From NCBI RefSeq assembly GCF_025398735.1, contig NZ_CP104694.1, forward strand, positions 5,483,465 to 5,547,464: a stretch of DNA of 64,000 nucleotides, in the 5' to 3' direction. Each line of letters begins with the position of its first letter. Position 1 is the stretch's first letter. The DNA comes from Tahibacter amnicola. Lineage in GTDB: Bacteria; Pseudomonadota; Gammaproteobacteria; Xanthomonadales; Rhodanobacteraceae. A program made the position numbers and the translations under genes. This document shows, one piece after another, positions 56,220-64,000 of the stretch. The notes under the pieces are model-generated. The model searched no databases and had not been told where the DNA came from. It saw only the letters and a program-made list of their open reading frames with translations.

Positions 56220-56753
56220 TCAGCTACCTCCCCAGCTGCCACGGGCGCTGGAGGACGAGCCAAAACCCGAACGCGACATGGTGACGGCGCGGGACGGTGT
56301 TTCCATCGCGCTGCGCGTCACGCGCGCATCGCCCGTGGTGCGCGCGATGGGCTGCCCGCCCGAATTGAGATAGCCGCCACTGCCGTAGGTAGTGTGCGAA
56401 TAATATAAAGGTTGCGATTGGTAATAGTTCGGTCGACCGGCGTAATAGCCCAGCGCATAGGCCGCCATCAGCGGAATGTACTGGATGCCCGCGCCATGGT
56501 TGACCGTGTGGCAACGGCCGCTGCCGAAGTCCGTCTCGCAATCGGACTGGCTGGAGTAGCGCGGCGCAACGCGCTCGTGTTCCGACTTGGCGTGGTCGAA
56601 AGCGGCCTGGCACTGGTCCTGCGTCAGTTTGGCGCCGGCCACGCATTCGGCCACGTCCTTGTACAGCGACACCGGTTCTTCCGGTTCGCATGCCGTGAGG
56701 AAGACGGGGGCAGCCCCCATCAGCAGCAGTCGTACGGTCTGGGATCGTTTCAT
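56220..56753 (-). CDS. DUF1190 lipoprotein (YgiB/YjfM-like)
   Basis: 177 residues from ATG 56753 (MKRSQTV; three residues longer if GTG/ATG 56762 is used). Lipobox LLLMGAAPVFLTAC with the lipidated Cys. The mature part has four more Cys (DVAECVAGAKLTQDQCQAAF, SDCETDFGSGRCHTV) and a Tyr/Ser/Gly-rich tail (YYAGRPNYYQSQPLYYS, SGFGSSSSARGSWGGS). These are features of the DUF1190 family. Function unknown; envelope-located. Confidence 0.9.
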   Translation of the reverse strand: MKRSQTVRLLLMGAAPVFLTACEPEEPVSLYKDVAECVAGAKLTQDQCQAAFDHAKSEHERVAPRYSSQSDCETDFGSGRCHTVNHGAGIQYIPLMAAYALGYYAGRPNYYQSQPLYYSHTTYGSGGYLNSGGQPIARTTGDARVTRSAMETPSRAVTMSRSGFGSSSSARGSWGGS

Positions 56754-56763
56754 GGCGCGCACC

Positions 56764-57177
56764 TCAGTAGGTCATGCTGGCGGCGTTGAGCAGTCCCACG
56801 GCAATAAAGATGGCAGCGGAGAAGATGCCCGGCGCCAGCTCGTCGCGCGCGATGCGGTCTGGGAAATCCTTGAAGAGTGCGCGCACGGCAAAGAACGCGA
56901 GGACTTGCACGATCAACGCCACGACGCCCCACTGGGCGAGGTCCGGCAGGCTGATCGAGTGCGTGATTGCCGCATGCAGCGGCAGCGCAAAGCCGAGGAT
57001 GGCGCCGCCGAATGCCGTCGCCGCCGCGGGTTTGTTCGCCTTGATCAGGCTGAATTCCGCATGCGGCGTGAGGCGTACATACACGACGCAGAACAGCACC
57101 AGCAATGCGACCGCTACGCCAAAGTAGGACAGGAAGGCCGGCAGGCCGCCGAGATAGCGCAGAATCGAATCGGACAT
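56764..57177 (-). CDS. DUF350 membrane protein (YjfL-like)
   Basis: 137 residues with four predicted membrane helices in two DUF350 repeats: FLSYFGVAVALLVLFCVVYVRLTPHAE; ATAFGGAILGFALPLHAAI; LAQWGVVALIVQVLAFFAVRALF; LAPGIFSAAIFIAVGLLNAASMTY. Function unknown, typical member of PspA/YjfK operons. Confidence 0.92.
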   Translation of the reverse strand: MSDSILRYLGGLPAFLSYFGVAVALLVLFCVVYVRLTPHAEFSLIKANKPAAATAFGGAILGFALPLHAAITHSISLPDLAQWGVVALIVQVLAFFAVRALFKDFPDRIARDELAPGIFSAAIFIAVGLLNAASMTY

Positions 57178-57191
57178 GGGAATGCTCCGTG

Positions 57192-57842
57192 TCAGGTGAT
57201 GGTGAGATCGGCTTGGGTGACGTCCACGCCAACGGAAAAGGTCACGCAGTACTCGTCGGGACCGTAATCTTCGGCGCTGACCAGAAGGTATTCGTAGCGT
57301 TCCAGGCCCGGCACTTCGCGCTGGTAGAGCATGGCGTAGTGGGTGAGGTCGTAGTCAGGCGTGGTCGTGCTCTTCCCGTAGACTTTCTCGTCGAACACGA
57401 CCGGCGGTGCCCAGGCCGATTCCGGCGTATCGCCCCAGACGCGGTAGTAGCGCTGTCCGGCCACGTCGATGTGCTGCGCACCGATCAGCGAGCCGCGCCG
57501 CACCCACTCATTGAAGGCATGCTGGTTGGGTGGGTTGCGCGTTTCATGGAAGACGAACAGTTTCACGTCGTCGATCTGCCCGGCCGTCGTGCTGACCTGC
57601 ACGAAGGCATCATCGGTGAGGTAGTAGCGATGCAGGCGGGAGTTGCCGCCCAGCGTCACTTCGCCCCAGGCTTCGATGGCCTGATGGCCCTCGGGTGCAG
57701 CAAAGACGAGGCGGTCGCCCGCCATGCGGAACGGCAGTGAATCCACCGCCACCGCGCCGCGCAGGCGCAGGCCCAGAGGGCCGGACGGCGCGGGTGCAGG
57801 CTCGTCGTTCTTGCTGCCAAACATCTTTCCAAACCAGCTCAT
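57192..57842 (-). CDS. DUF2491 protein (YjfK-like)
   Basis: 216 residues from ATG 57842, whose ATG overlaps the channel stop by 4 bases. It begins MSWFGKMFGSKNDEPAPAPSGPLGLRLRGAVAVD, as other YjfK proteins do, and has HRYYLTDDAFVQVST, VKLFVFHETRNPPNQ and YDLTHYAMLYQREV. Soluble, function unknown. Confidence 0.92.
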   Translation of the reverse strand: MSWFGKMFGSKNDEPAPAPSGPLGLRLRGAVAVDSLPFRMAGDRLVFAAPEGHQAIEAWGEVTLGGNSRLHRYYLTDDAFVQVSTTAGQIDDVKLFVFHETRNPPNQHAFNEWVRRGSLIGAQHIDVAGQRYYRVWGDTPESAWAPPVVFDEKVYGKSTTTPDYDLTHYAMLYQREVPGLERYEYLLVSAEDYGPDEYCVTFSVGVDVTQADLTIT

Positions 57843-58891
57843 GGTCCACAGGCTCCCCAGCCGACGCGCCCCAGTTCCACGCGCTTGTCGGCGATGTAAT
57901 ACAACATGCTGCCGCCCGCTACGGAATCCGTATCGGGCGGGTTCAGACGCGGCGCGCTGCCGTCGGCCAGCATATAGCCCAACAGCGTCGCACCGTGCTG
58001 GTGTTTGAATTCGGTGAACAGCTTGCCATAACTGAGTGCTACGCAATCAACGGGAATGCGCAGGCTGAACTGGGTCGCGCCGCCGGCGATCGACAGCAGT
58101 TCCGCCGCCACGAAGGCGCTACCCGCGTCCTGGGCGGCGCGCACCATCACTTCCACGTGCAACGGCAGGATGCATTCCACGCGTGGATAGTGCGCACGCA
58201 GCACCGCGCAGGTGTCGGCACGATCAAAGGTGGCGACGATATGGCCTTTCGGGTGATTGGCCAGGACAGCGAAGGACGCAGCCAGGGTCTGCTCGTCGGT
58301 GGCGGCGTTGACGATGATGCGGGCCGCCTCGGCGATGCCGGCGCGCTGGTAACCGTGGGGATCAGCCAGCGACTCCAGGCGCACGAAACGGATTTCATCC
58401 GGCCGCGGGTTTTCGATTTCCTCGGTGGCCGCGAGCAGGATGCCTTCGTCGTCGGTTTCGGTGTCCTGCATGAGCAGGTCAATGGTGCGCAGCGTGTCGC
58501 GGCCCATCCAGCCGACGATGACGGTGTGCCCCTTGAGGGTGGGATAGCTCGATTTACCCATGGCGTGCCGCCTCCACGAATCGATTAATCCGGTCGTCGC
58601 CTTGCCCAGGAACATGGCGAACAAGGTGATTGCGCCGGGCAACAGCCACAGCGTGGCAATCAGGCGGCCGCCGTCGGTCTGGGGCGAGAAGTCGCCGTAG
58701 CCGATCGTCGCCGCGGTCACCATATAGAAATAGAACCAGATCGTCGGCGTGACGAGCTTTTCCTCGCCCGCCATCACCATCAGCTGCCAGCTGATCAGGC
58801 AATGGGCGACCACGACCAGCAGCAACACGCTCCAGCTCATGAGAGCCAGGTGTCGCCGGAACAAGCGCATGAGACGGACGAATACCGGCAT
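57839..58891 (-). CDS. Two-TM potassium channel with RCK (TrkA-N) domain
   Basis: 350 residues. TM1 at 18-37, pore helix (TPTIWFYFYMVTAA), selectivity filter TIGYGD at 62-67, TM2 at 77-99. The cytoplasmic part has a Rossmann-type TrkA-N domain (GHTVIVGWMGRDTLRTIDLL; DADPHGYQ-like; AARIIVNAATDEQTLAASF) and a C-terminal ligand part (QFSLRIPVDCVALSYGKLFTEFKHQHGATLLGYM). Gating by a nucleotide or ion ligand is likely. Being inside a PspA/YjfK/YgiBC operon, it is probably a partner in an envelope-stress response. Confidence 0.92.
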   Translation of the reverse strand: MPVFVRLMRLFRRHLALMSWSVLLLVVVAHCLISWQLMVMAGEEKLVTPTIWFYFYMVTAATIGYGDFSPQTDGGRLIATLWLLPGAITLFAMFLGKATTGLIDSWRRHAMGKSSYPTLKGHTVIVGWMGRDTLRTIDLLMQDTETDDEGILLAATEEIENPRPDEIRFVRLESLADPHGYQRAGIAEAARIIVNAATDEQTLAASFAVLANHPKGHIVATFDRADTCAVLRAHYPRVECILPLHVEVMVRAAQDAGSAFVAAELLSIAGGATQFSLRIPVDCVALSYGKLFTEFKHQHGATLLGYMLADGSAPRLNPPDTDSVAGGSMLYYIADKRVELGRVGWGACGP

Positions 58892-58983
58892 GCCATCCCT
58901 CCCTTTCCGGATCGCCGCGCCGGAGGCCGATTCCCGGCCTCCGGCGCGTCATGCCTCTTTCACGGCCCGTCGGCCGATGGATG

Positions 58984-59727
58984 TCAGTTGGGCTTTGGCA
59001 GAACCGGCGACGGCCCCGCCTCATGCCCCAGCGCCGGGCGCTGTTCGCGCTCGAAGCGGGCCAGGATCGAATCGGCCGAGGACTCGCCCGGCATGATGCC
59101 GGCCTGGGCGAGACGCCGGTGCAGGTCGCCATCGCCACTGGTGTCGGCCAGTTCCTGCGCCACTTCCAGCTGCGCCGCGCGTTCTGTCTGCCGCTGCTTG
59201 ATCCGTTCGAGCGAATCAAGGGCGGTACCCAGTTTCGCGCCGGTGCCCACGTGCGCGGCAGCCAGTGCCGCCTGTGCGCGCTGGACGCTTTCGGTCGCCT
59301 TTACCGTATCGATCTGCTGCTTCAGTCGCGAGATCACGGTCTCGGCCTGGCGCGCGGAGGCCTGGAGCTTGGAGATGCTGGCGTCGTACTCGCCGATGAT
59401 CTTCGTTTCCTGGGCGATATCGGCTTCCAGCTGGGCGAGCTTGGTCGCCACTTCCTGCGCCAGTTCGCGGTTGTTGCGGCTGAGCGCCTCGCGGATGTAG
59501 TTGGTGTACTCGGCCTGCTTGGCTTGCTTGTCGCCGACCTTGTCCGCTGTGATCTTGCGCTGCGCCATGATCTTGGCGAGGTCTTCACGCGAACGCACCA
59601 GGGCGTTCTGGGCGTCACGCACTTCCTGGTCAAGGATGCGCATCGCGTTGGCGTCGACGACGGCGGTGCCGGCCTCATGAGCGGCGCCGCGGAACAGGGT
59701 AATGATCTTGGTCCAGATGCTGGCCAT
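58984..59727 (-). CDS. PspA/IM30-family protein (YjfJ-like)
   Basis: 247 residues from ATG 59727 (frame extends to 59967 over yjfI). N-terminal membrane-binding helix MASIWTKIITLFRGAAHEAG, then a long coiled coil (DQEVRDAQNALVRSREDLAKIMAQRK through ERAAQLEVAQELA) as in ESCRT-III-like PspA. A tail (SGDGDLHRRLAQAGIMPGESSADSILARFEREQ) typical of YjfJ. It should bind and stabilise stressed inner membrane. Confidence 0.93.
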   Translation of the reverse strand: MASIWTKIITLFRGAAHEAGTAVVDANAMRILDQEVRDAQNALVRSREDLAKIMAQRKITADKVGDKQAKQAEYTNYIREALSRNNRELAQEVATKLAQLEADIAQETKIIGEYDASISKLQASARQAETVISRLKQQIDTVKATESVQRAQAALAAAHVGTGAKLGTALDSLERIKQRQTERAAQLEVAQELADTSGDGDLHRRLAQAGIMPGESSADSILARFEREQRPALGHEAGPSPVLPKPN

Positions 59728-59732
59728 GGCAC

Positions 59733-60158
59733 TCACTTCAGATGTTCGGCAAAGGCCTCGGCGGCCTGGAGGGTGTTGTCGGCGAGGACACGGATTTCCT
59801 CGACGACGGCTTGCAGCGGCGAACGCGCCGACAGCTCGCCGAAGACGATGTAGAGATCTTCCCCGTCGATGCTCTGCAGACCGAGGTTGGAGAGCGGATT
59901 GAGCGGATTGAGACGCAGGCAGGCCTCGTTGAAGGCCGGACGGTCCTTGACCTGGCTGCCCAGGCACAGCGGCGCGGAGACGAAGATCTGCTCGCCGGAC
60001 ACGGCCATCTGCAGAGCAAGGTCGCCATGCTCGCGCATCAGGATGCTCAACGTCGGATCCACACCGCCGACGAGGGACAGATCGATGCCGGACAAGTCAA
60101 TGCTCGCGTCTGAGTGGAGCGCCTCGTAAAGGGATTCGGTGGTCCAGGGATTGTTCAC
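59733..60158 (-). CDS. DUF2170 protein (YjfI-like)
   Basis: 141 residues, first gene of the operon. Reads LHSDASIDLSGIDLSLVGGVDPTLSILMREHGDLALQMAVSGEQIFVSAPLC, the YjfI/DUF2170 pattern, and FGELSARSPLQAVVEEIRVLADNTLQAAEAF. Soluble. Five bases before the pspA start. Function unknown. Confidence 0.92.
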   Translation of the reverse strand: MNNPWTTESLYEALHSDASIDLSGIDLSLVGGVDPTLSILMREHGDLALQMAVSGEQIFVSAPLCLGSQVKDRPAFNEACLRLNPLNPLSNLGLQSIDGEDLYIVFGELSARSPLQAVVEEIRVLADNTLQAAEAFAEHLK

Positions 60159-60410
60159 GACGATCGTAGCCTCCTGCGCAAGATTCGTGGTCGGTCACCA
60201 CGGGGTTATGCCAGACGGAAACGCGCCGACGGGAAAGACTCGAACAGCATCCACTGCCCTCCCCCGCCCGCGACCGCCGGCCCGGGCTGATCTTATGGCT
60301 GACCTGCGGCCACACAAGACCTATCCAATGGGTCTTGACCTTAGGCGAAATTGCCGTCCGTGACCAGTCTGCAGTACCAGCGCGGATCCTGCCGCCGGCC
60401 GGGCGCATAC
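60159..60410. other. Upstream region of the yjfI-ygiC operon
   Basis: About 250 bases between the operon start and the OmpA terminator. It should contain the promoter on the minus strand; no convincing sigma-54 (GG-N10-GC) or sigma-70 boxes were picked out. Confidence 0.35.
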
Positions 60411-60439
60411 AAAAAAGCCCGGCTTTCGCCGGGCTTTCG
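60411..60439 (-). terminator. Intrinsic terminator of the OmpA-like gene
   Basis: On the minus strand GAAAGCCCGGCGAAAGCCGGGCTTTTTT: 8-bp stem GCCCGGC, GAAA loop, six T. Confidence 0.95.
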
Positions 60440-60462
60440 AGTACAGATGTATTGCCTGTTGC

Positions 60463-61602
60463 TTACTGCACGTCAAGTTCGGTGCGGCGGTTACGCGCGC
60501 GGCCTTCCTTGGTGTCGTTCGTGTCGATCGGCTTGGACTCACCGAAACCGACCGGGCCGCTCAGGCGGCTGGCGTCGATACCGTGCGAGGTCAGGTAGTC
60601 GTACACGATGCGGGCGCGGCGCTCGGACAGGCCCTGGTTGTACTCGTCGGTACCGACGGCGTCGGTGTGGCCGGCGACTTCAACGCGGACGTCCGGGTTA
60701 CGCTGCAGCGCGTCAACGGCCTGGTCGAGGATCGCGATCGACTCGGCGGTCGGCTCCTGCAGGGTCGGGGCGATGTTCTTCTCACCCTTCTTCGGACGGT
60801 CGAACTTGAAGTTCACGCCGCGCAGGTCGATCACGACCTTGAGCGGGCAGCCATCCGGGCCGACGTTGGTGCCGGCCGAGGTGCCCGGGCAACGGTCGTC
60901 GCAATTGTTGACGCCGTCCTTGTCATCGTCGAGGTCACGGCACGACGTCGGCGGCTTGCCCGGTTCGTCCTGCTTGATCGGCTTATCCGGCGGAGCGGTT
61001 TCACCACCACCGAAGTTGATCACCAGACCACCGGTGACCAGCACGTCGGTAAAGCCCATGCGGTGTTCCGGGGTGTAGTACTGGCGCGAGTTGTTGTCGC
61101 GGTCATAGCGGGCGGCGATTTCGCCGCGGAACGCCACGCGCTCACCGAAGTTGTACTGGATGCCGCCGCCGGCGGTGACCATCGGATCCCAGCCATGGGT
61201 GCGGCCTTCCGGCAGCTGGCTCTGGGAAATGTTGGCGTGACGCAGCGCGCCGATGCCGCCCATCACGTACGGACGCCACGCGGTGCCGGCTTCGCCGAAG
61301 AAGTAGCGGGCCGAGACGCCGAGACCGACGCTTTCCCACTCATGGCCGTTGCGCGCGGAATCGTTCTCGAAATCCGCATCATTCAGGGACCACTCGAAAT
61401 CCACTGCCAGGTTCGGCGTGGACCACCAGCCAAGGCCAAGACCCGTGAACAGGGACGAATCGGTTTCACGGTCGCTATCGGGGATCACCGCGCCGACGCG
61501 GGGCGCAATGTACCAGTTGCTGTAGTCCTCGGCCTGGGCGGCCGTGGCGGTCATGCCACCGAGCGCCAGAGCGATCAGCGCAAACAAGCCATTACGTTTC
61601 AT
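60463..61602 (-). CDS. OmpA/OprF-family outer-membrane protein
   Basis: 379 residues. Signal peptide MKRNGLFALIALALGGMTATAAQA. N-terminal 8-strand barrel (SNWYIAPRVGAVIPDSDRETDSSLFTGLGLGWW ... YGVG-like VGLGVSARYFFG). A thrombospondin type-3 linker (CRDLDDDKDGVNNCDDRCPGTSAGTNVGPDGCPL) with Ca2+-binding Asp runs. C-terminal OmpA peptidoglycan-binding domain (VEVAGHTDAVGTDEYNQGLSERRARIVYDYL, NRRTELDV). It anchors the outer membrane to peptidoglycan and may form a small pore. Single gene with its own terminator. Confidence 0.95.
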   Translation of the reverse strand: MKRNGLFALIALALGGMTATAAQAEDYSNWYIAPRVGAVIPDSDRETDSSLFTGLGLGWWSTPNLAVDFEWSLNDADFENDSARNGHEWESVGLGVSARYFFGEAGTAWRPYVMGGIGALRHANISQSQLPEGRTHGWDPMVTAGGGIQYNFGERVAFRGEIAARYDRDNNSRQYYTPEHRMGFTDVLVTGGLVINFGGGETAPPDKPIKQDEPGKPPTSCRDLDDDKDGVNNCDDRCPGTSAGTNVGPDGCPLKVVIDLRGVNFKFDRPKKGEKNIAPTLQEPTAESIAILDQAVDALQRNPDVRVEVAGHTDAVGTDEYNQGLSERRARIVYDYLTSHGIDASRLSGPVGFGESKPIDTNDTKEGRARNRRTELDVQ

Positions 61603-62073
61603 TCGGAGTTCTCCTCATTGGTGTTATCGCACGCGTCCACTCCACCCCGTCAGGACGCAAAGCTCGTTCACTTTATCAAGTTTCAACAGGAAAAGTGACG
61701 ACGGCGCGGCTTAACAATTCTAGCCCGGTCCTCGGGCGGCGGCAGTCTAGCAAAATCAAAGACCTGTAACCAACCGACCCCCAACTCGTTCATCTTCCGC
61801 TCAGGGGCATTTAACACTTGCGGACTACACCGCGAATAGCGTCAAGTGCTCGTGAACGGCGCAAATCGGAGTACGAACGGTATCGTCGAAGCGGCCAATT
61901 TTCGGGGCCCGGCGGCGGCGGCGGAGGGCATCCGGGGACTTCGCAGACCCGCCCGTGAGCGGCACGGCGGATGATGCGATGCCGCGCCACTGCCCCCCGG
62001 AAGGCCCGCAATCGGCCGCGTCCCCGGCCGGGCAGGCTTGACCTTGGACGCTCGCGCCGTTACTTATTCGCGT
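61603..62073. other. Divergent intergenic region, no gene seen
   Basis: About 470 bases between the OmpA-like gene and the riboswitch. It should hold both promoters. A GGCGGCGGCGGCGGAGGG stretch (about 61910-61930) and GC-rich hairpins are visible, nothing more. Confidence 0.4.
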
Positions 62074-62205
62074 ATCGAAGGGGAGTAGCTCCTCGCGCGC
62101 GGATCGTCATCACGGGCTCTACTGCCCCGGTCCCGCGGCTGTCGTCACTGGCCCAGCCCAGTTTCGCAGTGAGCAAGACCTTCGCCGGGCACGGCGAAGT
62201 CTTGA
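62074..62205 (+). ncRNA. yybP-ykoY (Mn2+) riboswitch
   Basis: Begins around ATCGAAGGGGAGTAGCTCC and ends with the hallmark arm CAAGACCTTCGCCGGGC-ACGGCGAAGTCTTG (62174-62204), preceded by CTACTGCCCC and GGTCCCGCGG. This combination (GGGGAGUAGC opening, CACUG..., the CCUUCGCCGGGC/GGCGAAG closing helix) is the yybP-ykoY motif, a manganese sensor often placed before TerC, MntP or P-type ATPase genes. It sits 56 bases before a TerC start, the classic arrangement. It should switch expression on at high Mn2+. Confidence 0.85.
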
Positions 62206-62261
62206 CTGCGATTTCGTTTCCCCACACCCCCTCCAGACGCCAGCCAGACAGGTTTTTTTCC

Positions 62262-62951
62262 ATGGAATTGTTTTCCACCGCCTTCTTTACCGCACTGCTC
62301 GCCATCATCGTCATTGACCTCGTCCTTGCCGGCGACAATGCGATCGTCATTGCACTGGCTGCACGCAGCCTTCCCAAAGACCTGCAGAAGAAGGCGATCC
62401 TCTGGGGCACCGTCGGTGCGATCGTGGTGCGCACACTCATGACCCTGGTTGTCGTGTGGCTGCTCAAGCTGCCCGGCCTGCTGCTGGCGGGCGGCCTGTT
62501 GCTGATACCGATCGCGCTGAAACTCCTGACCGAGGACAAATCAGACGACGCCCACGAGATCAGCAAGGTGAACGGCTTCTGGGGCGCAATGCGCACGATC
62601 ATCGTGGCCGACGCGCTGATGGGTCTTGATAACGTCCTGGCCGTCGCCGGCGCGGCACATGGCCAGTTCACCCTGGTGGTGCTGGGGCTTTTGATCTCGG
62701 TGCCGATCGTCGTCTGGGGCAGCACGCTGATCCTGCGCCTGGTGGAGCGTTACCCGGTGGTGGTTTATATCGGCGCCGGCGCCCTGCTCTGGACGGCCGC
62801 GAAGATGATGCTGCACGAAGGTTTCGTGATCCGGTTTATCGACGGGCGCGTGTGGATGGAGGTCATCGTCTACGCCCTGGTCATCGGTGGCGGCCTCGCC
62901 GTGGGCTGGTGGCGCGAGCAGCGCCTGAAAGCCGCGCGGCCGGCGGCGTAA
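62262..62951 (+). CDS. TerC-family integral membrane protein (probable manganese exporter)
   Basis: 229 residues from ATG 62262; the frame upstream covers the riboswitch and is not coding. About seven membrane helices. Hallmarks: IVIDLVLAGDNAIVIALAARSLP and VADALMGLDNVLAVAGAAHGQ, the paired Asp-Asn motifs of TerC, plus LLLIPIALKLL. TerC proteins behind yybP-ykoY riboswitches export Mn2+ or supply it to exported enzymes. The riboswitch argues for Mn2+ homeostasis here. Confidence 0.93.
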   Translation: MELFSTAFFTALLAIIVIDLVLAGDNAIVIALAARSLPKDLQKKAILWGTVGAIVVRTLMTLVVVWLLKLPGLLLAGGLLLIPIALKLLTEDKSDDAHEISKVNGFWGAMRTIIVADALMGLDNVLAVAGAAHGQFTLVVLGLLISVPIVVWGSTLILRLVERYPVVVYIGAGALLWTAAKMMLHEGFVIRFIDGRVWMEVIVYALVIGGGLAVGWWREQRLKAARPAA

Positions 62952-62966
62952 GAACTGCGCCCCCTG

Positions 62967-64000
<1,034 letters not shown>

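Noticed and set aside
54903-56408. 501-residue plus-strand frame
   Set aside because: Shadow of the GspS-like and YgiB-like genes on the opposite strand; low-complexity Arg/Val/Gln content.

Overview
The window is GC-rich bacterial chromosome, most likely a gammaproteobacterium of the order Xanthomonadales (Lysobacterales), perhaps Rhodanobacteraceae (Dokdonella/Tahibacter/Rudaea-like). The best evidence is the gene order rpoN2-vemR-fleQ (45059-48310), which I know from Xanthomonas relatives. Supporting signs are REP-like elements, secreted proteins ending in a short 'F-x-(N/D)-G-F' tail, and the general codon style. The assignment is inferred; no rRNA or other marker gene is present.

Layout. 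1-10080: 3' end of an EF-G-like gene, a secreted Asp-box propeller protein, a tiny DUF3096 membrane protein, an unrecognised exported protein, and a 1,655-residue RHS/YD-repeat protein on the minus strand. 10931-30275: an accessory island bounded by two direct copies of a ~1.36 kb module lying 17,983 bp apart. Each copy holds a promoter-like sequence, a string of hairpins including a C4-antisense-RNA-like fold, a short ORF coupled to a 107-residue protein, REP-like palindromes and a cloverleaf-like inverted repeat. Between them are two small exported or anchored proteins, a Fic-domain protein whose stop codon holds two adjacent insertion sequences (IS630 and IS5 families), a 40-repeat CRISPR array, and a complete type I-C cas operon (cas3-cas5-cas8c-cas7-cas4-cas1-cas2) on the minus strand that reads toward the array. 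The array leader lies beside cas2 and the far (left) end carries decayed repeats, so the array is also read on the minus strand.

30439-35524: a small coiled-coil protein, a minimal Csu-type (spore-coat-U) chaperone-usher pilus operon on the minus strand, and a small exported protein. 35977-49385: a signalling block with a ~1,990-residue membrane GAF/PAS/GGDEF/EAL/REC protein, a convergent histidine kinase plus response regulator, a LuxR-type regulator, rpoN2-vemR-fleQ and a NarX/DesK-type kinase. Together these suggest control of surface structures through c-di-GMP and sigma-54. 49410-55008: a secreted deiminase, Kbl, a pseudouridine synthase, an OsmC protein, a DUF1295 membrane protein and an AA10 LPMO.

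55056-60158: a seven-gene minus-strand operon (YjfI/DUF2170, PspA, K+ channel with RCK domain, YjfK/DUF2491, YjfL/DUF350, YgiB/DUF1190, YgiC/glutathionylspermidine-synthase-like), probably an envelope-stress module. 60463-64000: an OmpA/OprF-like porin with a clear terminator, a yybP-ykoY (Mn2+) riboswitch ahead of a TerC-family protein, and the 5' part of a FadH-like flavin oxidoreductase.

Most interesting: (i) the near-identical long direct repeats that flank the whole CRISPR-Cas/Fic island, with a structured-RNA leader showing a compensatory base-pair change between copies; (ii) the insertion of IS elements exactly at a regenerated stop codon; (iii) the PspA/K+ channel/ATP-grasp operon. 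No tRNA or rRNA gene was recognised. All assignments come from reading the sequence and recalling families; no database search was run.
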